NCBI RefSeq assembly: GCF_002355275.1
Contig: NZ_CP023453.1
Span: 1-53,636 of the forward strand
Direction of reading: 5' to 3'
Length of the DNA stretch: 53,636 nt
Source: Rhizorhabdus dicambivorans
Lineage (GTDB): Bacteria > Pseudomonadota > Alphaproteobacteria > Sphingomonadales > Sphingomonadaceae
Every line of letters begins with the position of its first letter. Positions within the stretch are counted from its first letter, which is position 1. Both the position numbers and the translations under genes were made by a program. Below the pieces are notes generated by a model. That model was not told where the DNA came from and ran no database searches. It saw only the letters and a list, made by a program, of their open reading frames with translations. This document shows positions 8,024 through 15,769 of the stretch, in pieces.

Positions 8024-11000
8024 CTATCGGCTCATTCCTCGATCGCGGCCGATCTCCAACCCCCGCGACAATTCGCGGCCAAGGTCGCGGCTCTGGCTCA
8101 TGCCGATCTCTAGCCCCAGCTCGCGCAAGCGGTCGCGCAGGATCGATTCCACCTGTGGATCGCGCTCAAGGCTTTTCGCCATGCCCGCCATTTCCTTGCC
8201 CGCCTTCTCACGGCCCGTCATGTCGCCGGCGCGATAAAGCCGGTCGCGGTCCTGGGAGAGCTGTTGCCAGCGTTCTACGAACCGATCGGCGCGCAAGGCA
8301 GGATCGGCGCGCACGCGCGCTTCTTGGCGCATCGCCTCGATCATCGGGCCGCTGCGCCCCGCCGCTGCGTCGTGCAGCAAGACTGGATCGCGCCTGTAGG
8401 CCGCGACCATATCGTCCGACGCTCCCGGCCTGATCTGGTCGAGCGCCTGCACCGCGCGCTCGAGCGCGACTTTCTGATGCTCGAGGACGGGCGCGCCCGA
8501 TGCGCGGGATTGCAAAACCGCCTCGCTCGAGCGCGACGCCCACTCGACGGCGCGGACAAAGGCGCGGTCCTGGTTCTGCTCGTGGGCCTTGGCCGGCGCC
8601 GGCGTCGCCGGCGTCGCGTCGAGCTTCAAGCCGGCGAACATGCCGCGTTTCGGCTTGTCGCCCTGCGCGCGCTCTTGCGCCGGCGCTGGGCGCTCGGCCG
8701 ACAGCTTCAACCCGCCGAACATACCGCGCCGCAGCTGTCGCTCGGCCGCGGCCTTCGCATCGCCAGCGCCGCGGTCGCCGGCATCGCGAACCGCGCGTGG
8801 ATCTTCGCCCATCTGGCGCATGGTGCCCGCCCGCGGACCTAGAAGCTCCACGCCCTTCCGCTCGGGTGCATCCGCAACGCGGATCTCGCCCGACAGCCCG
8901 CGCTGATCGGCGAACGACTGCGCCTCGGCGTCCCGGTCCCGATACATCGGATAGTCAGACGCCATATCCTTCGCCCGCTCGCGCCCCAGCGTGCGGACAA
9001 GCCGGGACACGTCGGCGAAGTCATCGCGGCCGTAATGGATCTGCGCTCCCTCACGGTGCCGCGACAGCGCCACATAGGCGGAATGGCGGTCCATCCCCGG
9101 CGTCGCCAGCACATGCCCCTGATCGACCGTCACGCCCTGCGATTTGTGGATGGTCGCGGCATAGCCATGATCGACATGGGCATAATCTTTCAGGTCGAAT
9201 GCGACGCGGCGGCCATCGTCAAGCCGCACCGCCATGCTGTCGGGCGACACGCGCACGACCTGGCCCAGCGTGCCGTTCTTCACGCCTAGTCCGCGCTCGT
9301 TCTTGAGGAACATGATGCGGTCGCCGCTGGCGAACTCCCGCACGCCCCGCTCGGCCGAAATCCGCACGTCCTGCCCCAGCTCGCCGGCGTCGCGCAGCCG
9401 ATCGCGCGCGGCCAGGTTCAAATCCCGAACCTCGGCATTGGTGTGGGTGAGGATGATCCGCGTCTTGTCGGGATCGGCAAGCCGCTGCGCGTCCCATGTG
9501 TCGATCAGCTCGGCCCGCGCCGCCTCGCGCGTCTCGGCCGCGTGGACCATGCCGTGCTGCTCATAGGCATGGATCGCCTCGCCGGTTCGACCCGTCGCCA
9601 GCGCCCGCGTCGCGTCGCGTTGCCAGTCCTCATGCTGGCGGCGAACCTCGTTGATCTCGGCCGCCCCGTAGCGCTCGGCAAGGGACCGGAACGCCGCGCC
9701 GGCCTCGATCGCCTGCAACTGCTCGGCGTCGCCGACAAGGACCACCTTCGCCCCTGCTTGGCTTGCCTCGGACAGCACGCGCTCCATCTGGCGCGTGCCG
9801 ATCATCCCGGCCTCGTCTATCACCAGCACGTCACGCGGGCCTAGCAGCTCGCGGCCCTGGCCCCACTGATATTCCATGCTGGCGATCGTGCGCGACTGGA
9901 TGCCGGAGCCGCCTTCCAAGCCCTCGGCCGCGATCCCCGACAGCGCCGCACCGCGTACCTGATAGCCGGCCCGCTCCCATTCGTCGCGCGCAACGCCCAA
10001 CATGGTCGATTTGCCGGTGCCAGCATAGCCGACGACGATGGCAATATCCTTGCCCCCTGTTATATGCGCCAGCGCGGCTTCCTGCTGGCTCCCCAGCTTA
10101 AGGCCCTCACTCCCGGCGGTGGACCGTAAGGACTGCTCCATCGCCGGGAGACCATGCGCCTCCCGTCCTGCAAGCCGATCGCCGGCGCGCTCCAACCGTT
10201 GCTCGGTGTCGATCATGTCGCGGGAGGTAAAGCGATCCTCGCCGCGCCCATCCTTCCCCAGCGCCACCAGCTCGGGCGAGGTCCGTACCGCGCTCATCAC
10301 CTGATCGAACTGATCCTTGCCGTCGCTGTGGCGGAACGCGAACTGCGCCAGGTCGCGCCGGGTGAACGTCGCCTGTTGGCGCGAGATCGCATCCAATGCG
10401 ATCTCGGGCCGCGCAATGATCTTCTCGCCATTCTCGCGCGCGATCCGGGCATGGTCCTCGACCCGCTCGGCCTCAAGCCCCTGGTCGGGCATCCGCGACG
10501 CAGCCGGCCCGATCTTGTGTTGCGGCTCTAGGTCGATCCCCTGCGCCTCCAACGTCCGATGATCTATGCGGGCGTCAATATCCAGCTCGGCCAACCGCTC
10601 GTTGACGTGATCGGCCCAGGCCTCGCGCCATTCTTGCAAGAGCGCCGTGCTGTTCCACTCGCGCACCTTCTGGCCGAAGCCCTCCGGCCCTACTTCGCGC
10701 ATCGACAACATGACATGCGCGTGCGGCTTGGGTTGCCCGTCCTTCCCCAGGTCCCAATGCACATTCATGTCCGCGACCATGCCGCGTTCCACGAACTGCT
10801 TTTCGACGAACTCGCGGGCAAGCTGGACGCCCTGCTGCTGGTTCAGCTCGCGCGGAATCGAGAACTCGACCTCGCGGGCAAGCTGCGCGTCCTTGCGCTT
10901 CTCGCGGGCCTCGACCTCGTTCCACAAGGTCGCGCGATCGTTTAAACGCTCTGGCGCACCTTGCGGAGCCATGATTTCCGAATGAACGACGCCGGCCTTA

Positions 11001-11143
11001 TTCGAGAAATCATGGTCGCGCCCGAGTCGGTCATCGTGCAGCCGTTCCGCCGCGCGATAGGCCGCGCTGGCAACGGCGCTCGATCCGTTGGCGCGGCTGA
11101 TGATCTTGGCCGAGAAATGGTAGATCGCCATGATGGCAACCAT
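8024..11143 (-). CDS. traA: TraA relaxase-helicase (MobA/MobL, Ti/MOBQ type)
   Basis: Nicks oriT and unwinds the transferred strand. The N-terminal MobA/MobL relaxase domain opens MAIYHFSAKIISRANGSS and carries the metal-binding HAH in KPHAHVMLSMRE near residue 141. The RecD-like helicase follows: Walker A VVGYAGTGKSTML near 372, Walker B VLVIDEAGM near 440, VLVGDAEQLQAIEAG, and a C-terminal helicase motif HGYAATIHKSQGVTVDQGH. The length, about 1,040 residues, fits Ti-type TraA. I chose the ATG at 11143 (MVAIMAIYHF) because AGAAGG lies 5-6 bp upstream; the ATG four codons later is the usual family start and is also possible. It is divergent from traCDG with an oriT-like site between. Identical copy at 39070-42189. 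Confidence 0.95.
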   Translation of the reverse strand: MVAIMAIYHFSAKIISRANGSSAVASAAYRAAERLHDDRLGRDHDFSNKAGVVHSEIMAPQGAPERLNDRATLWNEVEAREKRKDAQLAREVEFSIPRELNQQQGVQLAREFVEKQFVERGMVADMNVHWDLGKDGQPKPHAHVMLSMREVGPEGFGQKVREWNSTALLQEWREAWADHVNERLAELDIDARIDHRTLEAQGIDLEPQHKIGPAASRMPDQGLEAERVEDHARIARENGEKIIARPEIALDAISRQQATFTRRDLAQFAFRHSDGKDQFDQVMSAVRTSPELVALGKDGRGEDRFTSRDMIDTEQRLERAGDRLAGREAHGLPAMEQSLRSTAGSEGLKLGSQQEAALAHITGGKDIAIVVGYAGTGKSTMLGVARDEWERAGYQVRGAALSGIAAEGLEGGSGIQSRTIASMEYQWGQGRELLGPRDVLVIDEAGMIGTRQMERVLSEASQAGAKVVLVGDAEQLQAIEAGAAFRSLAERYGAAEINEVRRQHEDWQRDATRALATGRTGEAIHAYEQHGMVHAAETREAARAELIDTWDAQRLADPDKTRIILTHTNAEVRDLNLAARDRLRDAGELGQDVRISAERGVREFASGDRIMFLKNERGLGVKNGTLGQVVRVSPDSMAVRLDDGRRVAFDLKDYAHVDHGYAATIHKSQGVTVDQGHVLATPGMDRHSAYVALSRHREGAQIHYGRDDFADVSRLVRTLGRERAKDMASDYPMYRDRDAEAQSFADQRGLSGEIRVADAPERKGVELLGPRAGTMRQMGEDPRAVRDAGDRGAGDAKAAAERQLRRGMFGGLKLSAERPAPAQERAQGDKPKRGMFAGLKLDATPATPAPAKAHEQNQDRAFVRAVEWASRSSEAVLQSRASGAPVLEHQKVALERAVQALDQIRPGASDDMVAAYRRDPVLLHDAAAGRSGPMIEAMRQEARVRADPALRADRFVERWQQLSQDRDRLYRAGDMTGREKAGKEMAGMAKSLERDPQVESILRDRLRELGLEIGMSQSRDLGRELSRGLEIGRDRGMSR

Positions 11144-11160
11144 ACTGCCCTTCTTAGCGC

Positions 11161-11190
11161 ACGTCGGCAACGACGTATAAGCGCGCACTC
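11161..11190 (+). other. oriT: Putative oriT (MOBQ-type nick region with hairpin)
   Basis: A perfect hairpin ACGTCG-GCAA-CGACGT (11161-11176) runs straight into GTATAAGCGCGCA (11175-11187). This resembles the IncQ/Ti nick core known from RSF1010 and pTi (ATAAGTGCGCCCT). It sits between divergent traA and traC, where Ti-type plasmids keep oriT. The nick is expected in the ATAAGCGCGC stretch. Second copy: 42207-42236. Confidence 0.75.
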
Positions 11191-11305
11191 AAACTCTCTG
11201 CTGTTCGCATGATTGACTTCGCCGCATTTCTTAATCGAAACGCTTCCTAGCGCGCGCGACCGTGCTACGCTGCGGCTTCTTGTTCATGAGCGCGAGGGAG
11301 AGAAG

Positions 11306-11611
11306 ATGCGGAAGGTGCGCGACTATGACGCAGAGCTGCGGGCGCTGAACGACAAGGCGCGCACGCTCAAGGCGAAGAAGGTGCAGCAGCTCGGCGAGCT
11401 GGTCACGTTCACCGGGGCCGATGCGCTCGACCTCGACACGCTGGCCGGCGCGCTCATCGCCGCCGTGGAATCGACCAGCGCGGACGAAAGGGAGGCGTGG
11501 CGCGTGAAGGGCGCGGCCTTTTTTCAGCGGCGCGGGCGCAAGGCTCGCAAGGGCGATGCTGGCAACCGACAAGGCGGCGGCGAAGCTGCGACAGGCGACG
11601 TACCGCGTTGA
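11306..11611 (+). CDS. traC: TraC-like conjugal transfer protein
   Basis: A 101-residue protein starting MRKVRDYDAELRALNDKART, with an N-terminal charged helix and the family block RLGELV-like VQQLGELVTFTGADALDLDT. In Ti-type systems TraC is a small accessory of the relaxosome. The ATG at 11306 has GGGAGAGAAG directly upstream. First gene of traC-traD-traG, divergent from traA. It overlaps traD by 56 bp in another frame, which is more than usual, so the true traD start may be later. The other copy (42351) has one base missing. Confidence 0.7.
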   Translation: MRKVRDYDAELRALNDKARTLKAKKVQQLGELVTFTGADALDLDTLAGALIAAVESTSADEREAWRVKGAAFFQRRGRKARKGDAGNRQGGGEAATGDVPR

Positions 11612-11882
11612 AGCTGCCGCGCGCCGCACCGATACGAGGGGATGGGTCGTGGCCCGACGCGAACGCACCCGCCACCTCATAGAGCTGGGCGGCCTCGTCC
11701 AGAAAGCCGGCCTGGTCGATCTCACCGACGACGATCGCGCGACGCTCTACGGCGCGATGCTCGATCTTGCCGCCAGGGCGCGGGCGCGCGAGGATGGCAA
11801 CACGCTGGCGCTGTGGAAGCGGCGGGGCAAACGCGCGTTCGATGCGGAAGCCGACGCGCACGATGAACGGGGGGCATCGTGA
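11556..11882 (+). CDS. traD: TraD-like conjugal transfer protein
   Basis: A 108-residue protein with the TraD-type segment DTRGWVVARRERTRHLIELG followed by GLVQKAGL, which matches the core of small Ti-type TraD proteins (RK-T-KI-LGGLV-KAGL). The C-terminus is DAEADAHDERGAS. Small accessory of the relaxosome/coupling protein, cytoplasmic. Its stop overlaps the GTG start of traG (GTGA), so they are translationally coupled. Intact in both copies (42600-42926). Confidence 0.7.
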   Translation: MLATDKAAAKLRQATYRVEAAARRTDTRGWVVARRERTRHLIELGGLVQKAGLVDLTDDDRATLYGAMLDLAARARAREDGNTLALWKRRGKRAFDAEADAHDERGAS

Positions 11883-13558
11883 TAGTCGTGGAATGGTTCC
11901 GCCAGCTCGGCCGCGCGCTCCGCAACGTCGCCCGCCTATCGCGCCGCAATCCGATATGGGCGATCACCGCCCTGACCCTTAGCCCGATCGCGCTCATTCG
12001 GCACCTGTTCGGCGTGGCGATGCTGTTCCTGATCGTCGGCCTGGTGCTGGGCCTCGGGATGCCGCTCCTGCTCGGCAAGCTGCTCGGCCTGCCGCGCGAC
12101 TCCCTGATCTATCAGCCGGTGATGATGCTCACCGGCCTGGTCGTGATCCTCGTCACCCTGCGCGCCCTCTTTCAACCGCTGATCCTGCGCTATGGCGGTC
12201 CCGACAGCGACGACACCCACGGCTCGGCCCGCTTCGCCACGGCGAACGAGACACGCGCCCTCGCCCGCGCCGATACCGGCCTGCTGATCGGCCGCGACAT
12301 GAAAACCCGCAAGCTGCTGCGCTATCCCGGCACCGCCCATCTGCTGACGATCGCGCCGACGCGCACCGGCAAGGGGGTGGGCACGATCATTCCCAACCTG
12401 ATCGACTATCCCGGCCCGGTCATCTGCATCGACCCCAAGGGCGAGAACGCGATCGTCACCGCGCGCGAGCGCGCCCGGTTCGGCCCGGTCCATGTCCTCG
12501 ACCCGTTCGGCATCACCGGCCTACCCTCGGCCGCGTTCAATCCACTCGATCGCATCGACCCCGCCGGCCTCGATCTGGCCGACGACGCCATGACGCTCGC
12601 TGACGCGCTGGTCTATGACGCTCCCGGCGAAGCCGGCGAGGCGCATTGGAACGACGAAGCCAAGGCGCTGATCGCCGGCCTGATCCTCCATATCGTCGCC
12701 AGCGAGCTGCCCGCGACCCGCACCCTCGCCACGCTGCGCGATCATCTGACGCTCGCCCCGCAAGCCTTCGCCGCCCTGCTCTCTGACATGCAGGCACAAG
12801 GCGGCCTGGTCGCGCGCGCCGCCAATCGCCACCTCGGCAAGTCCGACAAGGAAGCCTCGGGCGTGCTGTCGGCCGCGCAGCGCCATACCCATTTCCTCGA
12901 TTCCCCACGCATGGGCCAGGTTCTCGGCCGCTCGGATTTCGCGTTCGCCGACATGAAGGCATCGCCGGCGACCGTGTTCCTCGTCCTGCCCCCCGATCGC
13001 ATCGCCGCCTATGCCCGCTGGCTGCGCCTGATGATCGCGCAAGCCCTCACCGATCTGTCGCGCGGCGGCGCGGCCCCTGCCCGCCCCGTCCTGTTCCTGC
13101 TCGATGAATTTGCCGCGCTCGGCCGTCTCGATCCGGTGGAACGCGCTATGGGCCTGATGGCGGGCTACGGCGTCCAGCTCTGGCCGATCTGCCAGGATAT
13201 TCACCAGCTCCGCGCGCTCTACCGTGATCGCGCCGGCACCTTCTTCTCGAACGCCGGGGCATTGCAGATATTCAGCGTCAATGACCATGACAGCGCGAAA
13301 CTCGTCTCCGATCTGCTCGGCCAGGAAACGGTGATGTTCGAGACCATGAGCCGCGCCCTTGATGCGGAGGAAACCGGAATCTCGTTCGGCGTGCAGCATG
13401 TCGGCCGCCCGCTGCTGACCCCCGATGAAGTCCGCACGCTGCGGCCCGACTTGCAGCTCCTGTTCCTCGCGGGCCAGCGCCCGATCGTCGCCACCAAGCT
13501 CGCCTATCATGCCGATCGCGAGTTCGCGGGCCGGTTCGATCAGGTGCGGCGCGTTTAA
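11879..13558 (+). CDS. traG: TraG/VirD4-type coupling protein
   Basis: A 559-residue inner-membrane ATPase that passes the relaxase-DNA complex to a type IV channel. Two N-terminal membrane spans lie at about residues 40-62 and 80-97. Walker A is APTRTGKGVG at 159-168, followed by VICIDPKGENA near 181, and Walker B is PVLFLLDEFAALG near 403-415. Starts with GTG overlapping the traD stop. No virB/trb mating-pair genes follow; the next feature is the replication origin, so this coupling protein must use another element's channel. Its stop codon lies inside a CGTTTAAACG palindrome (13552-13561). Copy 2 (42923-44604) has several one-base errors. Confidence 0.95.
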   Translation: MIVVEWFRQLGRALRNVARLSRRNPIWAITALTLSPIALIRHLFGVAMLFLIVGLVLGLGMPLLLGKLLGLPRDSLIYQPVMMLTGLVVILVTLRALFQPLILRYGGPDSDDTHGSARFATANETRALARADTGLLIGRDMKTRKLLRYPGTAHLLTIAPTRTGKGVGTIIPNLIDYPGPVICIDPKGENAIVTARERARFGPVHVLDPFGITGLPSAAFNPLDRIDPAGLDLADDAMTLADALVYDAPGEAGEAHWNDEAKALIAGLILHIVASELPATRTLATLRDHLTLAPQAFAALLSDMQAQGGLVARAANRHLGKSDKEASGVLSAAQRHTHFLDSPRMGQVLGRSDFAFADMKASPATVFLVLPPDRIAAYARWLRLMIAQALTDLSRGGAAPARPVLFLLDEFAALGRLDPVERAMGLMAGYGVQLWPICQDIHQLRALYRDRAGTFFSNAGALQIFSVNDHDSAKLVSDLLGQETVMFETMSRALDAEETGISFGVQHVGRPLLTPDEVRTLRPDLQLLFLAGQRPIVATKLAYHADREFAGRFDQVRRV

Positions 13559-13843
13559 ACGGCGCGGCGAGGATCTACACGCAGAAAAGCGCCCTGCCCT
13601 GGGAAGCCCGTAGAGCGGCATGGGACGCTCGACCTTCCCCGACCCTTCCAAACGCCCGAAATGAGGCTGGGCGCCCCGGAAGCGCGCCAGTCGCGACGTT
13701 TCCGCCTGCCCTGCCCTTTCGAATGGATCGCCGCCCTCTCCGCTCGGCTTCTTGGAAAGCCAATTCGCGACGGTGGAGCTGGGCGCGAAGCTGGCAGGAT
13801 GGGCGCGGCGGTTGGGCAAATCCCATACACCAACAAAAAGCGT

Positions 13844-13967
13844 GCCGGCAAAGCCGGCTCATTATGGGGATGCCGGGTGGGAGGATCGCTTTAGCGATCC
13901 GGGGCGGCCGAAGGCCGTGAGCCGGCGGGGCGAAGCCCCAAGAGGCGGTGCTTTCTTCTTTTCTTTT
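13844..13967. other. Cluster of four perfect short hairpins followed by a pyrimidine tract
   Basis: In 96 bp there are GCCGGC-AAA-GCCGGC (13844-13858), GGATCGC-TTTA-GCGATCC (13883-13900), CGGCC-GAA-GGCCG (13905-13917) and GGGGC-GAA-GCCCC (13927-13939). CTTTCTTCTTTTCTTTT (13951-13967) follows. The last stem plus the T-rich tract can act as a terminator for traG; four stems in a row suggest an additional structural role next to the origin. The interval 13559-13843 shows no gene that I can support. Confidence 0.6.
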
Positions 13968-14004
13968 GTGGTGGGACGGTGGGTGAAACCACGACGCCGG
14001 AAAG

Positions 14005-14313
14005 TTATCCACAGCCCGCCGAGTGTTAAAATATGGGTTTAGTGATGTGTTACGGAAATTTGCCATGCGCGGAAAGGCGCGGAAATCCTCGGTTTTTTGG
14101 GATGATTTTGCCTCGCGGTGAATCAGCTCTGACGAAAAAGCGAATCCAGAGTGACGAAAAGGCGAATCCACTCTGACGATAGCGCCAGGCACCGCCCCTG
14201 CCCCGCAAGCGTAATCGAAATGACGATAGCACGGCCCCTGAATCTGAAATGACGATATCCGCTTGCGTATGTGAAATGACGATAGTAGCTCTCTGTCACT
14301 GAAATGACGATAG
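14005..14313 (+). other. oriV: Iteron replication origin (oriV) with DnaA box
   Basis: A perfect DnaA box TTATCCACA lies at 14005-14013, followed by an AT-rich stretch (14026-14070) and a direct repeat GCGCGGAAA-GGCGCGGAAA (about 14071-14090). Seven copies of a TGACGA-core repeat come next: TGACGAAAA at 14130 and 14152, TGACGATAG at 14174, and GAAATGACGATA-type at 14221, 14250, 14277 and 14305, the last four 27-29 bp apart. The last repeat contains the repA start codon. Second copy: 45049-45356. Confidence 0.85.
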
Positions 14314-15404
14314 ACCCCTCCCCTTCCCTGTTCGACACCCCGCCCCCCGCCGTGGACGGCGACGATCGCACGCCCCTGCTGCCGGTGCGGCATCCCAACC
14401 AGGACTTGTTCATCTGCGACGTGCTGGACGCGATCCCGAAGGACGACATGGCCTCGATGGAGCATCCGGTGTTCTCGCTCTCCACCAAGCCCGACAACCG
14501 GACACGGCGCTACGAGCATAACGGCAACGTCATCGAGATTATCCCCTCGGGCAAGGGCCTGGCGACGATCCATGACAAGGACATATTGATCTACTGCATC
14601 TCGCAGCTCGTCGCGAAGATGAACCAGGGCGAGCAACCTAGCCGCACCGTTCGCCTGCAAGCCTATGACATGCTCGTCGCCACCAACCGGCAAACCAGCG
14701 GTGAAGGCTATAGGCTGATGGCCGACGCCCTCACCCGCCTGCGCGGAACCACGGTGCGGACCAATATCCAGACCGGCGGCATAGAGGAAACGCGGATTTT
14801 CGGCCTGATCGAAGAAGCCAAGATCACGCGCAAGACATTCGATGGCCGGATGCTCGATCTTGAAATCACCCTGTCGGAATGGGTCTATCGCTCTGTTATC
14901 AGCAAAAACGTCCTGACCCTGCACCGGGATTATTTCCGGCTCCGCAAGCCGTTCGAGCGGCGCATGTATGAGCTGGCCCGCAAGCATTGCGGCATGAAGG
15001 ACGAATGGAAGATCGGGCTAGAGCTGCTACAGAAGAAATGCGGCTCCAACAGCCCGATCCGGGTTTTCCGGGCCTTGGTCAAAAAGGTCTGCGAGCATGA
15101 CGCGGAACACGGCCATTTTCCCGACTATGCGGTGACGATGGACGATGACGTGATCCTGTTCCGCAACCGCTCCGGCCTCAAGGCGTCGCCGCCGATCGCC
15201 GCCAGCGCCGGCGACGATGCGCCCTATATCGACTCGGAAACCATGCACGACGCCAAGACCGCCGCGCCAGGCTATGACGTTTACGCGCTCTATGACGAAT
15301 GGGTGTCGTGGTGGCACGACATGGGCAAGCCCGAACTCAAAAGCCCTGCCGGAGCCTTCCTCGGATTCTGCAAGAAACGGCACGAACGCAAGCCATTGCG
15401 CTGA
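14304..15404 (+). CDS. repA: Plasmid replication initiator protein RepA (RPA family)
   Basis: A 366-residue initiator, MTIDPSPSLFDTPPPAVDGD onward. The body has the replication-initiator-A pattern: VFSLSTKPDNRTRRYEHNGN, LATIHDKDILIYCISQLVAK, RLQAYDMLVATNRQTSGEGY, then a winged-helix-like region around YFRLRKPFERRMYELARKHC. It binds the upstream iterons and opens the origin. The ATG lies inside the last iteron (GAAATGACGATAG), and no clear Shine-Dalgarno precedes it, so binding of RepA to this repeat would directly limit its own expression (inference). The downstream gene is convergent. Copy 2 (45347-46445) is frame-broken at two homopolymers. Confidence 0.92.
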   Translation: MTIDPSPSLFDTPPPAVDGDDRTPLLPVRHPNQDLFICDVLDAIPKDDMASMEHPVFSLSTKPDNRTRRYEHNGNVIEIIPSGKGLATIHDKDILIYCISQLVAKMNQGEQPSRTVRLQAYDMLVATNRQTSGEGYRLMADALTRLRGTTVRTNIQTGGIEETRIFGLIEEAKITRKTFDGRMLDLEITLSEWVYRSVISKNVLTLHRDYFRLRKPFERRMYELARKHCGMKDEWKIGLELLQKKCGSNSPIRVFRALVKKVCEHDAEHGHFPDYAVTMDDDVILFRNRSGLKASPPIAASAGDDAPYIDSETMHDAKTAAPGYDVYALYDEWVSWWHDMGKPELKSPAGAFLGFCKKRHERKPLR

Positions 15405-15419
15405 TCCCGGCCCTTTGCC

Positions 15420-15475
15420 GGCAAGTGAGCAAGTTCACATGTCCGCATGTTTGCATGTGAATATGCTCACTTGCC
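15420..15475. terminator. Long inverted repeat between convergent repA and the RHH gene
   Basis: Arms of 22 bp with two mismatches (GGCAAGTGAGCA then TTCACATG on the left; CATGTGAA then TGCTCACTTGCC on the right) around a 12-bp loop. It sits just past the repA stop and overlaps the 3' end of the RHH gene, which suits a bidirectional terminator. The loop and inner arms also contain partition repeat A. Confidence 0.6.
15437..15450 (+). repeat. Partition-type repeat A (ACATGNNCGCATGT)
   Basis: ACATGTCCGCATGT. Same orientation as repeats B and C; followed by TTGCATGTGA, which recurs almost exactly after repeat C. Candidate centromere/operator site for the ParA-RHH pair. Confidence 0.55.
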
Positions 15476-15769
15476 TACAGGACTTTCCCCCATCTTTCGC
15501 AGCCAGTCGTTGAACGCCTCGGCCATTGCATCCTGTAGACTCATGCCATGCTTGCGGGCGGTCATGTGCATGGCGAACGACATTTCCGGGCTGAAATAGC
15601 CCGTCATCGCCTTCTTGCCCTGACGGCTCGGCGCAACCGGGCTGCTGGCGGGGCCTGGGCCGGTGCTGGCGGCGATCGGCGCGACCGCCCTCCCCTCCGG
15701 CTCGGCCGACGCCGGCGACGGCGCGGGGTCGCGATCCCGCAATGCAAGCAATGATCCCTTCCGGCTCAT
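15467..15769 (-). CDS. Ribbon-helix-helix protein paired with ParA (putative centromere-binding protein)
   Basis: About 100 residues, MSRKGSLLALRDRDPAPSPA onward: a flexible Pro/Ala-rich N-terminus followed by a compact RHH-like domain GYFSPEMSFAMHMTARKHGM then SLQDAMAEAFNDWLRKMGE. Start taken at 15769 because GGAGG lies 8 bp upstream and because this ATG overlaps the parA stop (ATGA). The pairing parA-RHH is the layout of type Ib partition loci, where the small RHH protein binds the centromere and activates ParA. The 3' end reaches into the inverted repeat at 15420-15475. The copy at 46506-46811 is frame-broken near 46716, 46768 and 46796. Confidence 0.75.
   Translation of the reverse strand: MSRKGSLLALRDRDPAPSPASAEPEGRAVAPIAASTGPGPASSPVAPSRQGKKAMTGYFSPEMSFAMHMTARKHGMSLQDAMAEAFNDWLRKMGESPVGK

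Noticed and set aside
8500-9306. Plus-strand frames over traA (up to 268 residues)
   Set aside because: Arg/Pro/Ala-rich shadows of the helicase gene with no domain.
14130-14313. The TGACGA repeats as a CRISPR array
   Set aside because: Repeats are short (9-13 bp), spacing is 22-47 bp, they end on repA, and no cas gene is present. They are iterons.
12521-14987. Long minus-strand frames (432 and 470 residues) across traG, oriV and the start of repA
   Set aside because: They run through recognised genes, iterons and hairpins, contain no family motif, and differ in structure between the two copies.
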